Source: Selenomonas ruminantium subsp. ruminantium ATCC 12561 (GTDB lineage: Bacteria; Bacillota; Negativicutes; Selenomonadales; Selenomonadaceae). From it: a stretch of DNA of 64,000 nt. Below, piece by piece: positions 42,765 through 51,317 of this stretch; position 1 is the stretch's first letter, and every line of letters begins with the position of its first letter. Location: the NCBI RefSeq assembly GCF_000424065.1, contig NZ_AUJE01000022.1:1-64000 (forward strand), in the 5' to 3' direction. Both the position numbers and the translations under genes were made by a program. The notes beneath the pieces are model-generated. The model saw only the letters and a program-made list of their open reading frames with translations. It was not told the origin of the DNA and searched no databases.

Positions 42765-44321
42765 TTAAATGATTTTTGTCGTCCAGCGTTCGATATTCCA
42801 AACCGAATCCACAAAGTCCTCATAGAACTCCGGCTCGTGGGAAACCAGGAGAACTGTGCCCTTGTATTCCTTGATGGCCCGCTTGAGTTCCTTCTTGGCT
42901 TCGACATCCAAATGGTTGGTCGGCTCGTCGAGTACCAGCAGATTTACCGGCTTCTGCATAATTTTGCAAAGGCGCACCTTCGCCGCCTCGCCGCCGGAGA
43001 GCGCCATCATCTTGGTCGTGATATGGTCGTTGGTCAGACCGCAGCCAGCCAATGCCGCCCGCACCTCAAAGTTGGTCATGCCGGGATATTCCTGCCAAAG
43101 TTCCTCCAGTGCCGTGTTGTTGTTGCCGGCGGCACTTTCCTGCTCGAAATAGCCTACACTGACGAATTCGCCGTGTTCGATATGGCCGCTGATGGGCTTA
43201 ATCATGCCTAACAGGGTTTTCAGCAAGGTTGACTTACCCAAACCGTTGGTACCGCGGATGGCAATCTTCTTGCCGCGCTCCACCTGAATATCCACAGGAC
43301 TCGTCAGCGCCGTATCGTAGCCGAGCACTAAGCGCTTAGCCTCAATCACAAAGCGGGACGGCGTGCGGTCGGACTGGAAGTTGAAATGCGGTTTCGGCTT
43401 TTCCTGCCGCTTAGTCAGCACTTCCATCTTGTCGAGCTTCTTCTGACGGCTATTGGCCATGCCGCGGGTGGCCACGCGGGCCTTGTTGCGCTGGATAAAA
43501 TCCTGCTCCTTCTTGATTTCCGCCTGCTGACGCTCGTAGGCAGCTTCCTCCTGCTTACGCTTTAACGCCGACATTTCCTCGAACTTCTCATAGCTGCCCG
43601 TATAACGGTCAAGATGGAGATTGTCCACATGATAAATCACGTTGGTTACGGCATTGAGGAACGGCACATCATGAGATACGAGGATAAAGGCGTTCTCGTA
43701 GTTCGTCAGATAATTTTTGAGCCAGTTGATGTGCTCCACATCGAGATAGTTGGTCGGCTCGTCTAAGATAAGGATTTCCGGATTCTGCAAGAGAAGTTTT
43801 GTGAGCAGAACTTTCGTGCGCTGACCGCCGGAAAGTTCATCAACCTTCTTATCGAGGCCAATATCCCGAAGCCCCAGACCGCCGGATACTTCTTCAATGC
43901 GGGCATCAATCGTATAGTAACTGCCCGCTTCGAGCATATCCTGAATATCACCCACATCCCGCATCAGTGCGTCCATTTCCTCCGGTGTGGCATCGCCCAT
44001 CTTGTCGTAGGCGGCGAGCATTTCCTGCTCAGCCTTCACCATATCGTCAAAGGCGGTGCGCAGGGTATCGCGGATGGTCATGCCGGGCTTTAACACCGCG
44101 TGCTGGTCAAGATAGCCCACCTTCACGCGCCGTGCCCATTCCACAGTACCCGCATCGGGCGTAAGCTGCCCGGTGATGATGGACAGGAACGTGGACTTGC
44201 CCTCACCATTGGCCCCGACGAGCGCCACATGCTCACCTTTCAGCAGACGGAAACTGACGTCCTCAAAAATCTCCCGGCCGCCATAGCTGTGGGATAAATG
44301 GGAAACGTTCAAAATACTCAT
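42765..44321 (-). CDS. ABC-F family ribosome-associated ATPase
   Basis: About 518 residues with two ABC domains and no membrane segment. First Walker A GANGEGKST and signature LSGGQRTKV; second Walker A GTNGLGKST and signature LSGGEAAKV. The linker between them is charged and helical (KRKQEEAAYERQQAEIKKEQDFIQR), as in translation factors such as EttA/YbiT/Uup. It likely rescues or regulates ribosomes. Start: the ATG at 44321 (MSILNVSHLSHSYG) lies 10 bases from AAGGAG; 44330 is possible. The subfamily is not resolved. Confidence 0.93.
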   Translation of the reverse strand: MSILNVSHLSHSYGGREIFEDVSFRLLKGEHVALVGANGEGKSTFLSIITGQLTPDAGTVEWARRVKVGYLDQHAVLKPGMTIRDTLRTAFDDMVKAEQEMLAAYDKMGDATPEEMDALMRDVGDIQDMLEAGSYYTIDARIEEVSGGLGLRDIGLDKKVDELSGGQRTKVLLTKLLLQNPEILILDEPTNYLDVEHINWLKNYLTNYENAFILVSHDVPFLNAVTNVIYHVDNLHLDRYTGSYEKFEEMSALKRKQEEAAYERQQAEIKKEQDFIQRNKARVATRGMANSRQKKLDKMEVLTKRQEKPKPHFNFQSDRTPSRFVIEAKRLVLGYDTALTSPVDIQVERGKKIAIRGTNGLGKSTLLKTLLGMIKPISGHIEHGEFVSVGYFEQESAAGNNNTALEELWQEYPGMTNFEVRAALAGCGLTNDHITTKMMALSGGEAAKVRLCKIMQKPVNLLVLDEPTNHLDVEAKKELKRAIKEYKGTVLLVSHEPEFYEDFVDSVWNIERWTTKII

Positions 44322-44351
44322 CTTCGACATTCTCCTTACTACGTTTTTACG

Positions 44352-44381
44352 AAAAAAGAGCCGTTCCGAAGAACAGCTCTT
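44352..44381 (-). terminator. Terminator downstream of tRNA-Pro
   Basis: AAGAGC-GTTC-CGAA-GAAC-GCTCTT hairpin, followed by TTTTTT on the minus strand. Confidence 0.85.
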
Positions 44382-44393
44382 GAATTTACTAAA

Positions 44394-44470
44394 TGGTCGG
44401 AACGACGGGATTTGAACCCACGACCTCTTCCACCCCAAGGAAGCGCGCTACCAAACTGCGCTACGTCCCG
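44394..44470 (-). tRNA. tRNA-Pro (anticodon GGG)
   Basis: CGGGACG acceptor stem pairs with CGTTCCG, and the CCA end is encoded. T-arm GGGTTCAAATCCC. Anticodon loop TTGGGGT gives GGG at 44434-44436. Confidence 0.96.
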
Positions 44471-44537
44471 AACAAGTAATATAATACTACATTGCCCCAG
44501 GCTTGTAAACCCCTTTTTTCATTTTTTCGCCTTTTTT

Positions 44538-46538
44538 TCAAAACATCCAGTTTATCCCGAATCTGCCCGTAACACCGCGCTGTCTTCCCAGCCAGCCGGT
44601 AGCAGATAAATCAAAGCTTAAATGGTCATTGCCTTTTGGTTTCAGCACCCAGCCCAGTTCCAGCATGTAGCTGTTGCCTCTAAGCCGGGGCGTATCTGTG
44701 CGCAGACCATCATAGGTGGCATAAGCTGAACCATCAAATTCATGTTCCCAGGCCACACCCCAATATAATTTATTCTTATTGTCGGCCTCGTAACTATCCC
44801 TTATCCCCAAACGCAGCCGCTCACTGTTCACATGACTCGTGTGATAAAGCTGTCCATTGCTTAAACGAATGTCCTCAGCTCCGGTATGCGTATAGAAAAA
44901 TTTTCCATAATACGTTATTTTATGACGTGGTTTCCAGTTTACTTCCCGTCCCACGCCGAAATGCACACCTGCATAAAACGTAGATGAATCAAAATGTTCA
45001 TGGGTCTTCTGCCCATTATAAACATAATCGTTGGTGGAATAATCCACCTTTAACCGTCCGCCCCGCAAACTGCCCTCGTAAAACCTTCCGTCACTAAAGC
45101 TATTGCGGAAAACAATCCCTATGCCGTAATAACGGCTTTTGCCCTGACCGTGTGTCCCCCCATCGAGATAGGCATCATAATTGCCATATCCGTATTCAAA
45201 CACCGGAGCGAGCAAACTGCGCCGGCCATTTTTTTCTGACTTCCTGGACATGCCCAGCACCATGCTGTTCCCCCGCATGTCCACATATGAACCGGTCGTA
45301 TGCCGCATATCGCTGTGACTCAGGGCAAAAAATGGCGTATAAACCTGCGCCCCCGCCGCTTCTGCACTCTGTGCCGCGTCGCCCGAGAGAAAATCCGCTC
45401 CCCGGTTGATCAGGCTGGGTATCTTTGCCTGCACGATATTCTTCGTCGAAGGATGCAGGCGATTTAAGCTCACCACGTTCAGCACCACATGACTGCTGTC
45501 TGCCTTATTCACCACCAGCTTGTAAAGCTTGCTGTTGATGTCCCCTGTTGACAGCCCCGTATCGCTATGGATGCCGTTATATATCGTCCCCGTTCCATCG
45601 GTCACACCATTTCCATTGACCAGCAAGTTCACAGTAAAATCGAGCGGTAAACTGCCGGTCTTAGCTACAATGCCGTTGACGGTGCTCCGGCTGATATCCG
45701 TGGTCTTTCCCCCTGCCACAGTTACCATTGTATCGCCCGACACCGTCCCCAACGGCACATAGAAATTATATGTATTAAATGTCCCCAGTTCCCCCACACT
45801 TACATCTTTTACATAAACATTCAGCGTGTTGTTTGTCCCCCAAACACCGCTGCGGGTACGGTCCAAATCGTTAAAAACAGCCGCACCATAAATTTTGGCA
45901 TTCAGTAAATCCGCGTTATTAACAATATTGACGGTATTGTCATGAAGCTGTTTTTCCACGTATACACTGCCTGCTTTGGCTTCAGCGGCAATGACATAAC
46001 CATTCAGCTTTCCTCCGCTGATATTGATGACATTGCCGCTGACGTCCCCAGACTTGGCATGCCCGGCAATGACATTCATATTCAACATACCATTGAGGCT
46101 GATATCCTGTATCCTGAGCAACTTATAGCCGGACAACTTAGCCGGATCATCATAGATTTTCCAGCCGTTCTTCAAGCTGTCATCCGATCCCACGTTGATG
46201 ATATTATTTTTTACCGGAATGCCCTGACCGTCATGGTAACCACTGTAAACATCAATAAAGGTATCACTGCCATTTACAAGTACTGGCGCTGTACCGCCAC
46301 CAGGACTGCCGCCATAAATCCATATATCATGCGTACCATCCCCTTGGATATTAACATCACGTCCCGCTTGATGTTCCCCTTCCTTGATTAAGATTATGCG
46401 GTTAGAAATAGCCTCATTGTCTTCGCAGCCTATATCTGCCTGTGCCATCCCCGGACACAGCAGAATACCACTGGTAAAAGACACCATGAGAGCAGCTGCT
46501 GCCTTATGCAGTTTTCTTTGCTTACAGATACCACTCAT
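44538..46538 (-). CDS. Autotransporter-like secreted protein with C-terminal outer-membrane beta-barrel
   Basis: 666 residues. Signal peptide (AAAALMVSFTSGILLCPGMAQA), a passenger rich in short beta-strand repeats with Asn/Gly (GDVSGNVINISGGKLNGYVIA, DNTVNIVNNADLLNAKIYGAAVFND), and a C-terminal ~280-residue autotransporter barrel. The barrel begins about VYTPFFALSHSDMRHTTGSYVD and ends in phenylalanine (GRFGINWMF), the usual BamA signal. It is the last gene after four small GG-leader genes and the ECF factor, so it may be the surface partner or scaffold of the secreted peptides. That link is inference. Confidence 0.85.
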   Translation of the reverse strand: MSGICKQRKLHKAAAALMVSFTSGILLCPGMAQADIGCEDNEAISNRIILIKEGEHQAGRDVNIQGDGTHDIWIYGGSPGGGTAPVLVNGSDTFIDVYSGYHDGQGIPVKNNIINVGSDDSLKNGWKIYDDPAKLSGYKLLRIQDISLNGMLNMNVIAGHAKSGDVSGNVINISGGKLNGYVIAAEAKAGSVYVEKQLHDNTVNIVNNADLLNAKIYGAAVFNDLDRTRSGVWGTNNTLNVYVKDVSVGELGTFNTYNFYVPLGTVSGDTMVTVAGGKTTDISRSTVNGIVAKTGSLPLDFTVNLLVNGNGVTDGTGTIYNGIHSDTGLSTGDINSKLYKLVVNKADSSHVVLNVVSLNRLHPSTKNIVQAKIPSLINRGADFLSGDAAQSAEAAGAQVYTPFFALSHSDMRHTTGSYVDMRGNSMVLGMSRKSEKNGRRSLLAPVFEYGYGNYDAYLDGGTHGQGKSRYYGIGIVFRNSFSDGRFYEGSLRGGRLKVDYSTNDYVYNGQKTHEHFDSSTFYAGVHFGVGREVNWKPRHKITYYGKFFYTHTGAEDIRLSNGQLYHTSHVNSERLRLGIRDSYEADNKNKLYWGVAWEHEFDGSAYATYDGLRTDTPRLRGNSYMLELGWVLKPKGNDHLSFDLSATGWLGRQRGVTGRFGINWMF

Positions 46539-46565
46539 ACTTACGCCTCTTTACCGCTATAATCT

Positions 46566-46724
46566 TTACATATTGATAACCACAGTAGACCCAATCTTTA
46601 CTGGCTTCTTATTATCCTTGACAATATTATTCACTTCTACCTGAGCACCACCGGCAACTTCATCCATGTTCAGCAGGTCCAGTTCCTGTTTTCCCTTATC
46701 GTTTTTCACATCTTCCATTTTCAT
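46566..46724 (-). CDS. Double-glycine-leader peptide, 52 residues
   Basis: A short gene with a good site (GGAGGGACTGACC then ATG). The leader ends at a classical GG processing motif (LDLLNMDEVAGG), leaving a ~30-residue mature peptide AQVEVNNIVKDNKKPVKIGS plus TVVINM. The mature part has Asn and Lys and shares KIGS with its neighbour. It is the smallest of four in a row and probably a substrate of the C39 exporter at 51.3 kb. Confidence 0.8.
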   Translation of the reverse strand: MKMEDVKNDKGKQELDLLNMDEVAGGAQVEVNNIVKDNKKPVKIGSTVVINM

Positions 46725-46736
46725 GGTCAGTCCCTC

Positions 46737-46982
46737 CTAGCTGATGTATATTGGTCCCGCAGGATGGTCAATATTTACCGGCGAACCAATTTTGACGTTG
46801 CCTTTATTCCCCTTCACATGATTGTGCTGCACAACACCAATTTGATTCTTGCCGTTTACATTATTCTGGTTGACCGCATTCTTATTCCCTGTTGTATTTT
46901 GGTTTATAGGCACGGGTTTCACCGTCTTGGCGCCACCAGCTACCATGTCCAGATTTAATTCATCCAATTCCTGCCGTCCCAT
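46737..46982 (-). CDS. Double-glycine-leader Asn-rich peptide, 81 residues
   Basis: Leader MGRQELDELNLDMVAGG followed by an Asn/Gln-rich mature part (PINQNTTGNKNAVNQNNVNG, then GVVQHNHVKGNKGNVKIGSPVNI). The N-x-N repeats resemble those in the two larger neighbours. Twelve bases upstream of the 52-residue peptide gene, same strand. Probably exported by the NHLP-type ABC system; its activity is unknown (bacteriocin-like, matrix or fibre-forming are all possible). Confidence 0.85.
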   Translation of the reverse strand: MGRQELDELNLDMVAGGAKTVKPVPINQNTTGNKNAVNQNNVNGKNQIGVVQHNHVKGNKGNVKIGSPVNIDHPAGPIYIS

Positions 46983-47005
46983 CGTGAATCCTCCTACATC
47001 AACGT

Positions 47006-47034
47006 ATTACTCCGTCAAGATTTGACGGAGTAAT
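47006..47034 (-). other. Intercistronic stem-loop in the peptide operon
   Basis: ATTACTCCGTCA / TGACGGAGTAAT, a 12-base-pair stem with a short loop, between the third and second peptide genes. There is no T-run on the minus strand, so it looks like an mRNA-stability or processing element rather than a terminator. Confidence 0.7.
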
Positions 47035-47048
47035 GCCGCTATATTTTT

Positions 47049-47354
47049 TTAGCCTGCTTTGGAAACGCCAAATCGAATGCCGTTTGACTCGTTGTTCCCA
47101 TTGACGTTATTATTATTCACCATATTGGTATTATTGGTCGTGTTCTGTGTGACATTGGGGCTTGACGGAGCAGTCGTTGTTCCCGGTGCCTGCGGGCTGC
47201 CACCATCTTTTTTCTTGTTGGGCATTACCTTGGATATCGTATCTACCACTGTAGTCACCGTATCCACCACTTTTTTCACGTTTACAGCGCCGCCAGCTAC
47301 CTGGTCCAATTCCTGCTCCATGATTTCCTGTTTTACCTGCATATCGTTTTTCAT
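47049..47354 (-). CDS. Double-glycine-leader Asn-rich protein, 101 residues
   Basis: Leader MKNDMQVKQEIMEQELDQVAGG, then a hydrophobic/charged helix (VKKVVDTVTTVVDTISKVMP), a Pro/Thr hinge and an Asn-rich tail (NTTNNTNMVNNNNVNGNNES). The ATG at 47354 follows GAGGAG. It shares the helix-hinge-Asn tail layout with the next protein, suggesting duplication. Confidence 0.85.
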   Translation of the reverse strand: MKNDMQVKQEIMEQELDQVAGGAVNVKKVVDTVTTVVDTISKVMPNKKKDGGSPQAPGTTTAPSSPNVTQNTTNNTNMVNNNNVNGNNESNGIRFGVSKAG

Positions 47355-47399
47355 GTTTATTCGCTCCTCTATATAAACGCCCACCCAATTCTTAAGAGC

Positions 47400-47852
47400 T
47401 CAGGCAAAAGAAATATTATTCGACGTGTTCGTTCCGTTTACGTTATTATTATTCACAATCTGGGTATTATTCGTCGTCGTCTGCTGAACAGTTGGCCCTT
47501 GCGGTGCAGTAGTCGTTGCAGGCGCAGCCGGTGTATTTTCCGGCTTCTTCGGATCACCTTTGATCTTTTTGACGACTGTCGTAATGCCATCGATAACCGT
47601 GGGAATAAGCGGAATGAGGGCTGCCGGAGCAATGCCGCCTGCGACATTTTCCATCGCATCGACATCTAGTTCCTGTTTGTCATCGGCCTGCTGCAGCAGT
47701 TCATGCATTGCCGCCATGACTTCTTCCGGTTCAGCTTCTACGCCCTGTTCCTTTATCATTGCGACCAGCGCCTCCACGCTGCCAGCCTCTTTGATTTTTT
47801 CGATGCCCATCTGGCTCAATACTTCGATGATTTCTTTGGTGAATTCTTTCAT
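47400..47852 (-). CDS. Nif11-like leader protein with Asn-rich tail, 150 residues
   Basis: Residues 1-75 form a long helical leader like the Nif11/NHLP class (FTKEIIEVLSQMGIEKIKEAG, EVMAAMHELLQQADDKQELD) ending in VDAMENVAGG. The mature part is a hydrophobic helix (IAPAALIPLIPTVIDGITTVVKK), a Pro/Thr hinge and an Asn-rich tail (TTNNTQIVNNNNVNGTNTSN). First of the four peptide genes after the ECF factor. A long Nif11-type leader fits export through the NHLP ABC pair. Confidence 0.88.
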   Translation of the reverse strand: MKEFTKEIIEVLSQMGIEKIKEAGSVEALVAMIKEQGVEAEPEEVMAAMHELLQQADDKQELDVDAMENVAGGIAPAALIPLIPTVIDGITTVVKKIKGDPKKPENTPAAPATTTAPQGPTVQQTTTNNTQIVNNNNVNGTNTSNNISFA

Positions 47853-48022
47853 GTGGATTATCCCCTTTCAATCTCTTGTCTGTACATTACTACTTACGAT
47901 TGAGCTTGCTGTCTATTACAAACTTTTTTATTTTTTTCGTAAGTTTCTGTTTCAGGCTTGTTGTTTTTGCCTTTCTGACTATATATACGACTCAGGGGAT
48001 AATCCATTACAAATTTCTTAAA

Positions 48023-48568
48023 TTATTCTTCGCCCAGAATTTTCCGCAAGGTTCCCATGGCTCTGAACAGAATCACCCCGACGTTGGCCGCAGATATATC
48101 CAGGGTTTCCGCAATCTCTTTATTGCTCAGTTCGCCCCAGAATTTCAATTCAATAATCCGCTGTTCGCGCTCGCCTAGTTTTCCCACAGCCTGCAAGAGT
48201 TCACTTTTGCCTTCTTTAATCAGCAGCTGTCCTTCGGGGCGTTCTTTTTCATCTATGGCCGGCGAAAACACATCATCCCATTCCACATTCTGCCGATAGC
48301 TCTGCCAGCGATAATAATCCGTCAGCGTACGCATGGCAATACGGGAAAGCCATGTAGCAAAAGAAGCCTTCGTGCTGTCAAATTCGACCAAATGTTCAAC
48401 CATCTTTTCAAAAACATCACTGACAATATCGTCAGCTGTAGCAGCATTTTTCACCCGGACATAAATCAGATTATATATCTTCGGGAAAAAATACTCGTAC
48501 AGTTCATCAAATGCCACATCATCTTCCACAGCCCGCTGGGCGACTGCATTCCAATCTTTTTCTTCCAT
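48023..48568 (-). CDS. ECF-type RNA polymerase sigma factor
   Basis: About 181 residues. Region 2 (FDELYEYFFPKIYNLIYVRVKNAATADDIVSDVFEKMVEHL) and region 4 (LGEREQRIIELKFWGELSNKEIAETLDISAANVGVILFRAMGTLRK) are both clear. No anti-sigma gene is adjacent. The ATG at 48568 lies after ATAGGAG, 9 bases past the exporter stop, so it is cotranscribed with the exporters. It is likely to direct transcription of the peptide genes next to it, which would form a feed-forward island. Confidence 0.9.
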   Translation of the reverse strand: MEEKDWNAVAQRAVEDDVAFDELYEYFFPKIYNLIYVRVKNAATADDIVSDVFEKMVEHLVEFDSTKASFATWLSRIAMRTLTDYYRWQSYRQNVEWDDVFSPAIDEKERPEGQLLIKEGKSELLQAVGKLGEREQRIIELKFWGELSNKEIAETLDISAANVGVILFRAMGTLRKILGEE

Positions 48569-48579
48569 CTTCAAAACTC

Positions 48580-51294
48580 CTATGCTACCTGCCGTCTTAC
48601 TAATTGGGCAAAAACACCATCCTGCGCCAACAACTCCTCATAAGTGCCGCTTTCCACCAGATGGCCCTTGTCCATCACCAGAATCCGGTCGCAGTCCTTA
48701 ATCGTCGATAACCGGTGCGCGATTACCAGACGCGTTGTTTTTAATTTGTTCAGACTCTCCGTCACAATGGCCTGCGTGCGGTTGTCGAGGGCGCTTGTGG
48801 CTTCATCAAAGATGAGGATTGCGGGTTTGCCTGCCAATGCGCGGGCAATCATAATCCGCTGCCGCTGTCCCCCGGAAATATTATTGGAGCCTTCACTGAT
48901 TACGGTCTGCATCCCCATGGGCATTTCCCGAATATCCTCGGCAATGCCTGCCGCTTCTGCTGCCGCCCAGGCATCATCCTGTGTCAGCGCCGTCTGTCCG
49001 ACAATATTGGTAAAGATATCGCCAGTCATCAGCTGACCGTTTTGCAGAACCACGCCCATTTGGGAGCGCACCGAAGGCGGGGAAAGTTCGGCAAAAGACT
49101 GGCCATCGTAGTAAATCGCACCGCTTTTCGGCTGTTCAAAGCCTAAAAGCAGACGTACCAGCGTGGACTTGCCGCAGCCGGAATGGCCTACAATGGCGAC
49201 ATTTTCGCCAGCCGCCACCTGAAAGCTCACATCGTGAAGCACATCTTTTTTCCCTTCCCCATAGGCAAAGGTCAGATGGCTCACCTCAATGGCGCCGGAC
49301 AAGGGGTCTGCTTCCTGTTTGTCCTCCGTAGTCTCCGGCACTTCCTCCAAAATAGGCCGCAGATTTTCAATATGCGGCTGAATGGTGAAGAAGGTGCCCA
49401 CCAGCGGAATCACCGCATTAAGCGTCGCATTAAAGGAACTGAACGCCGCTTCAAAGGCCAGAAACTGTGCATAACCTATCCCGTTTTGCACAACTTTCCC
49501 GCCATTTCCATCGCTGACCATGTCCTGCATACCATAAACTACAATGTAATACAGCAGCATGTTCAGGATAAAGGGCTGCACCGCGGCGATAATGGTATTG
49601 TAGTTTCCCTGCCAGCGCAGTGCCAAATTCCACTTCCAGGTCTCGCCAAAGACCTTGCTCCAAAGGTGATAAGCCTGTTCTTCAGCCCCATGCACCCGGA
49701 ACTTGGAAAGGCCGGTAAAAATCTGCTGCACCAGCCCGGCTTCCTCGTTATTGGCGGCGATAAGCTTGCGCTGAAAGCCCAGCACGCGCCGATAAACGAA
49801 GGCCGTAATCAGACACCAGACGAGCCAGACTGCCACAGCCGCCGCTGTAAGTTTCAGACTGTACCAGCACATGAGCAGAAGGCTCCAAAACGAAAACACC
49901 GTATTGAAGACCGTCGCCACAAAATTGCCGCTGACGACCTCTTTCACCGCTTCGATTCCCCGCATACGGCTGGCCAGTTCCCCCGTGGTAAAACGGTGGA
50001 AAAATTTCTGCGGCAAGGACAAGAGTCTCCCCCAAAGTGCCGCTTCCACTGCCATATCCAGCCGGGTACTGATACGCATGACGGCCACCGACCGAATCAT
50101 GGCGAGCACCGCCATGGTGAAACTCGTCACCATCATCACCTGCGTAACGGTAACCAGGCCCTCTCTATCCATGATGGGCAGAATATCCTGAAAGATGGTT
50201 TCCGTAATAATCGGACTGACCAGCGGAATCAAACCGGCAAAAAAACTCACCAAAAGTATCGTCCGATAATCGGCCTTCCAACACTGATGAAACATAAAGC
50301 GCAACAGGTCGCTGATTTTAAGCTTGCGCCGTGGAAAACCGGCATAACAGACAAAGGCATCCTCGTCTAACTGTTTCACTGTTTCCGCAGTGAGCGGTAT
50401 GCCCGCAGGATTTTTGCGCGTTATCATCCGGTAACTATGCGGAGTATCGGGAATAAGGGCGGCAATTTCCTTATCCTCCCCATAATAACCAATCAGGACA
50501 CCACTGTCCCGGCGATACCATTTCTTTCCCTCCAGCTTCACCAGCCGCAGTTCGATATTGGCCTTTTGGGCCAGCCGCCGCAGCAGCGACAGGGAATCCA
50601 GCTTTTTGGCAATATCAGCGGACAAATTCAAATCCGCTTCTGGCATGGACAGCACTTTCATGACCAGCCGGAGGATAAAGGCCGTCTCGTCTACCGCCTT
50701 GCCTCCCTGCTCCATACTGCTTTCTTCGTAAAGGATTTCCTCCTCGCCCAGGAGCATGCTGATGGCATCATGCACCAGCCATTTTTTCTGGCGCTCGATG
50801 ATTTTCTGCCGCCTGCTCAGCCGCTTATCCGCTGACAAAAAGCGCATTCCCTGCAGCATGGAAAAAATCCGCTGCTGCTGCATAAAATCTGCCATAAGCG
50901 CAGAAGTGCCGACAAACGGTCCCTGCAAAACATCGCCCTTGCCCCAAAGTGATAACAAATCATCACCTAAAGCCGCCAATCGGCTGAGCCAGCCGATTTT
51001 TCCCAGAGCCTTAAACCAGGCCTGCATAAGGGGCTGCAATTCCTGCGGCTCAACCGCTGCAAACGGGCGCTCAATAAGTTCACTGTCTTTTACCGCATAA
51101 AGCAAAAAATCAATTTCCGCAAACTCGTCCATTGCCGGGAAAATGGCTGCACCTTCTGTCAAAGTCAGCAAATAAGCCTGCCGAAAATCCCGCCCTTCGC
51201 GGGTGACGGCGTAAACCTCCACCTGTCCGGCAGCAATTTGCAGGAAACCATCTTCATTTGTCAGCCGCCAGCGTTTGCCCGCCTGTAATTCCAT
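48580..51294 (-). CDS. NHLP-type bacteriocin export ABC transporter, permease/ATPase
   Basis: 904 residues. An unusual ~350-residue N-terminal extension begins with a cupin/cNMP-like fold (VEVYAVTREGRDFRQAYLLTL..AIFPAMDEFAEIDFLLYAV). Then six membrane segments (~residues 375-640) and an ATPase with Walker A GHSGCGKSTL, signature ISGGQRQRIMIARAL and Walker B ILIFDEAT. The layout matches the second subunit of the NHLP bacteriocin export pair. It has no C39 peptidase. It lies 23 bases after the peptidase-bearing exporter. Confidence 0.92.
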   Translation of the reverse strand: MELQAGKRWRLTNEDGFLQIAAGQVEVYAVTREGRDFRQAYLLTLTEGAAIFPAMDEFAEIDFLLYAVKDSELIERPFAAVEPQELQPLMQAWFKALGKIGWLSRLAALGDDLLSLWGKGDVLQGPFVGTSALMADFMQQQRIFSMLQGMRFLSADKRLSRRQKIIERQKKWLVHDAISMLLGEEEILYEESSMEQGGKAVDETAFILRLVMKVLSMPEADLNLSADIAKKLDSLSLLRRLAQKANIELRLVKLEGKKWYRRDSGVLIGYYGEDKEIAALIPDTPHSYRMITRKNPAGIPLTAETVKQLDEDAFVCYAGFPRRKLKISDLLRFMFHQCWKADYRTILLVSFFAGLIPLVSPIITETIFQDILPIMDREGLVTVTQVMMVTSFTMAVLAMIRSVAVMRISTRLDMAVEAALWGRLLSLPQKFFHRFTTGELASRMRGIEAVKEVVSGNFVATVFNTVFSFWSLLLMCWYSLKLTAAAVAVWLVWCLITAFVYRRVLGFQRKLIAANNEEAGLVQQIFTGLSKFRVHGAEEQAYHLWSKVFGETWKWNLALRWQGNYNTIIAAVQPFILNMLLYYIVVYGMQDMVSDGNGGKVVQNGIGYAQFLAFEAAFSSFNATLNAVIPLVGTFFTIQPHIENLRPILEEVPETTEDKQEADPLSGAIEVSHLTFAYGEGKKDVLHDVSFQVAAGENVAIVGHSGCGKSTLVRLLLGFEQPKSGAIYYDGQSFAELSPPSVRSQMGVVLQNGQLMTGDIFTNIVGQTALTQDDAWAAAEAAGIAEDIREMPMGMQTVISEGSNNISGGQRQRIMIARALAGKPAILIFDEATSALDNRTQAIVTESLNKLKTTRLVIAHRLSTIKDCDRILVMDKGHLVESGTYEELLAQDGVFAQLVRRQVA

Positions 51295-51317
51295 AACATC
51301 ACATCACAATCTATCTA

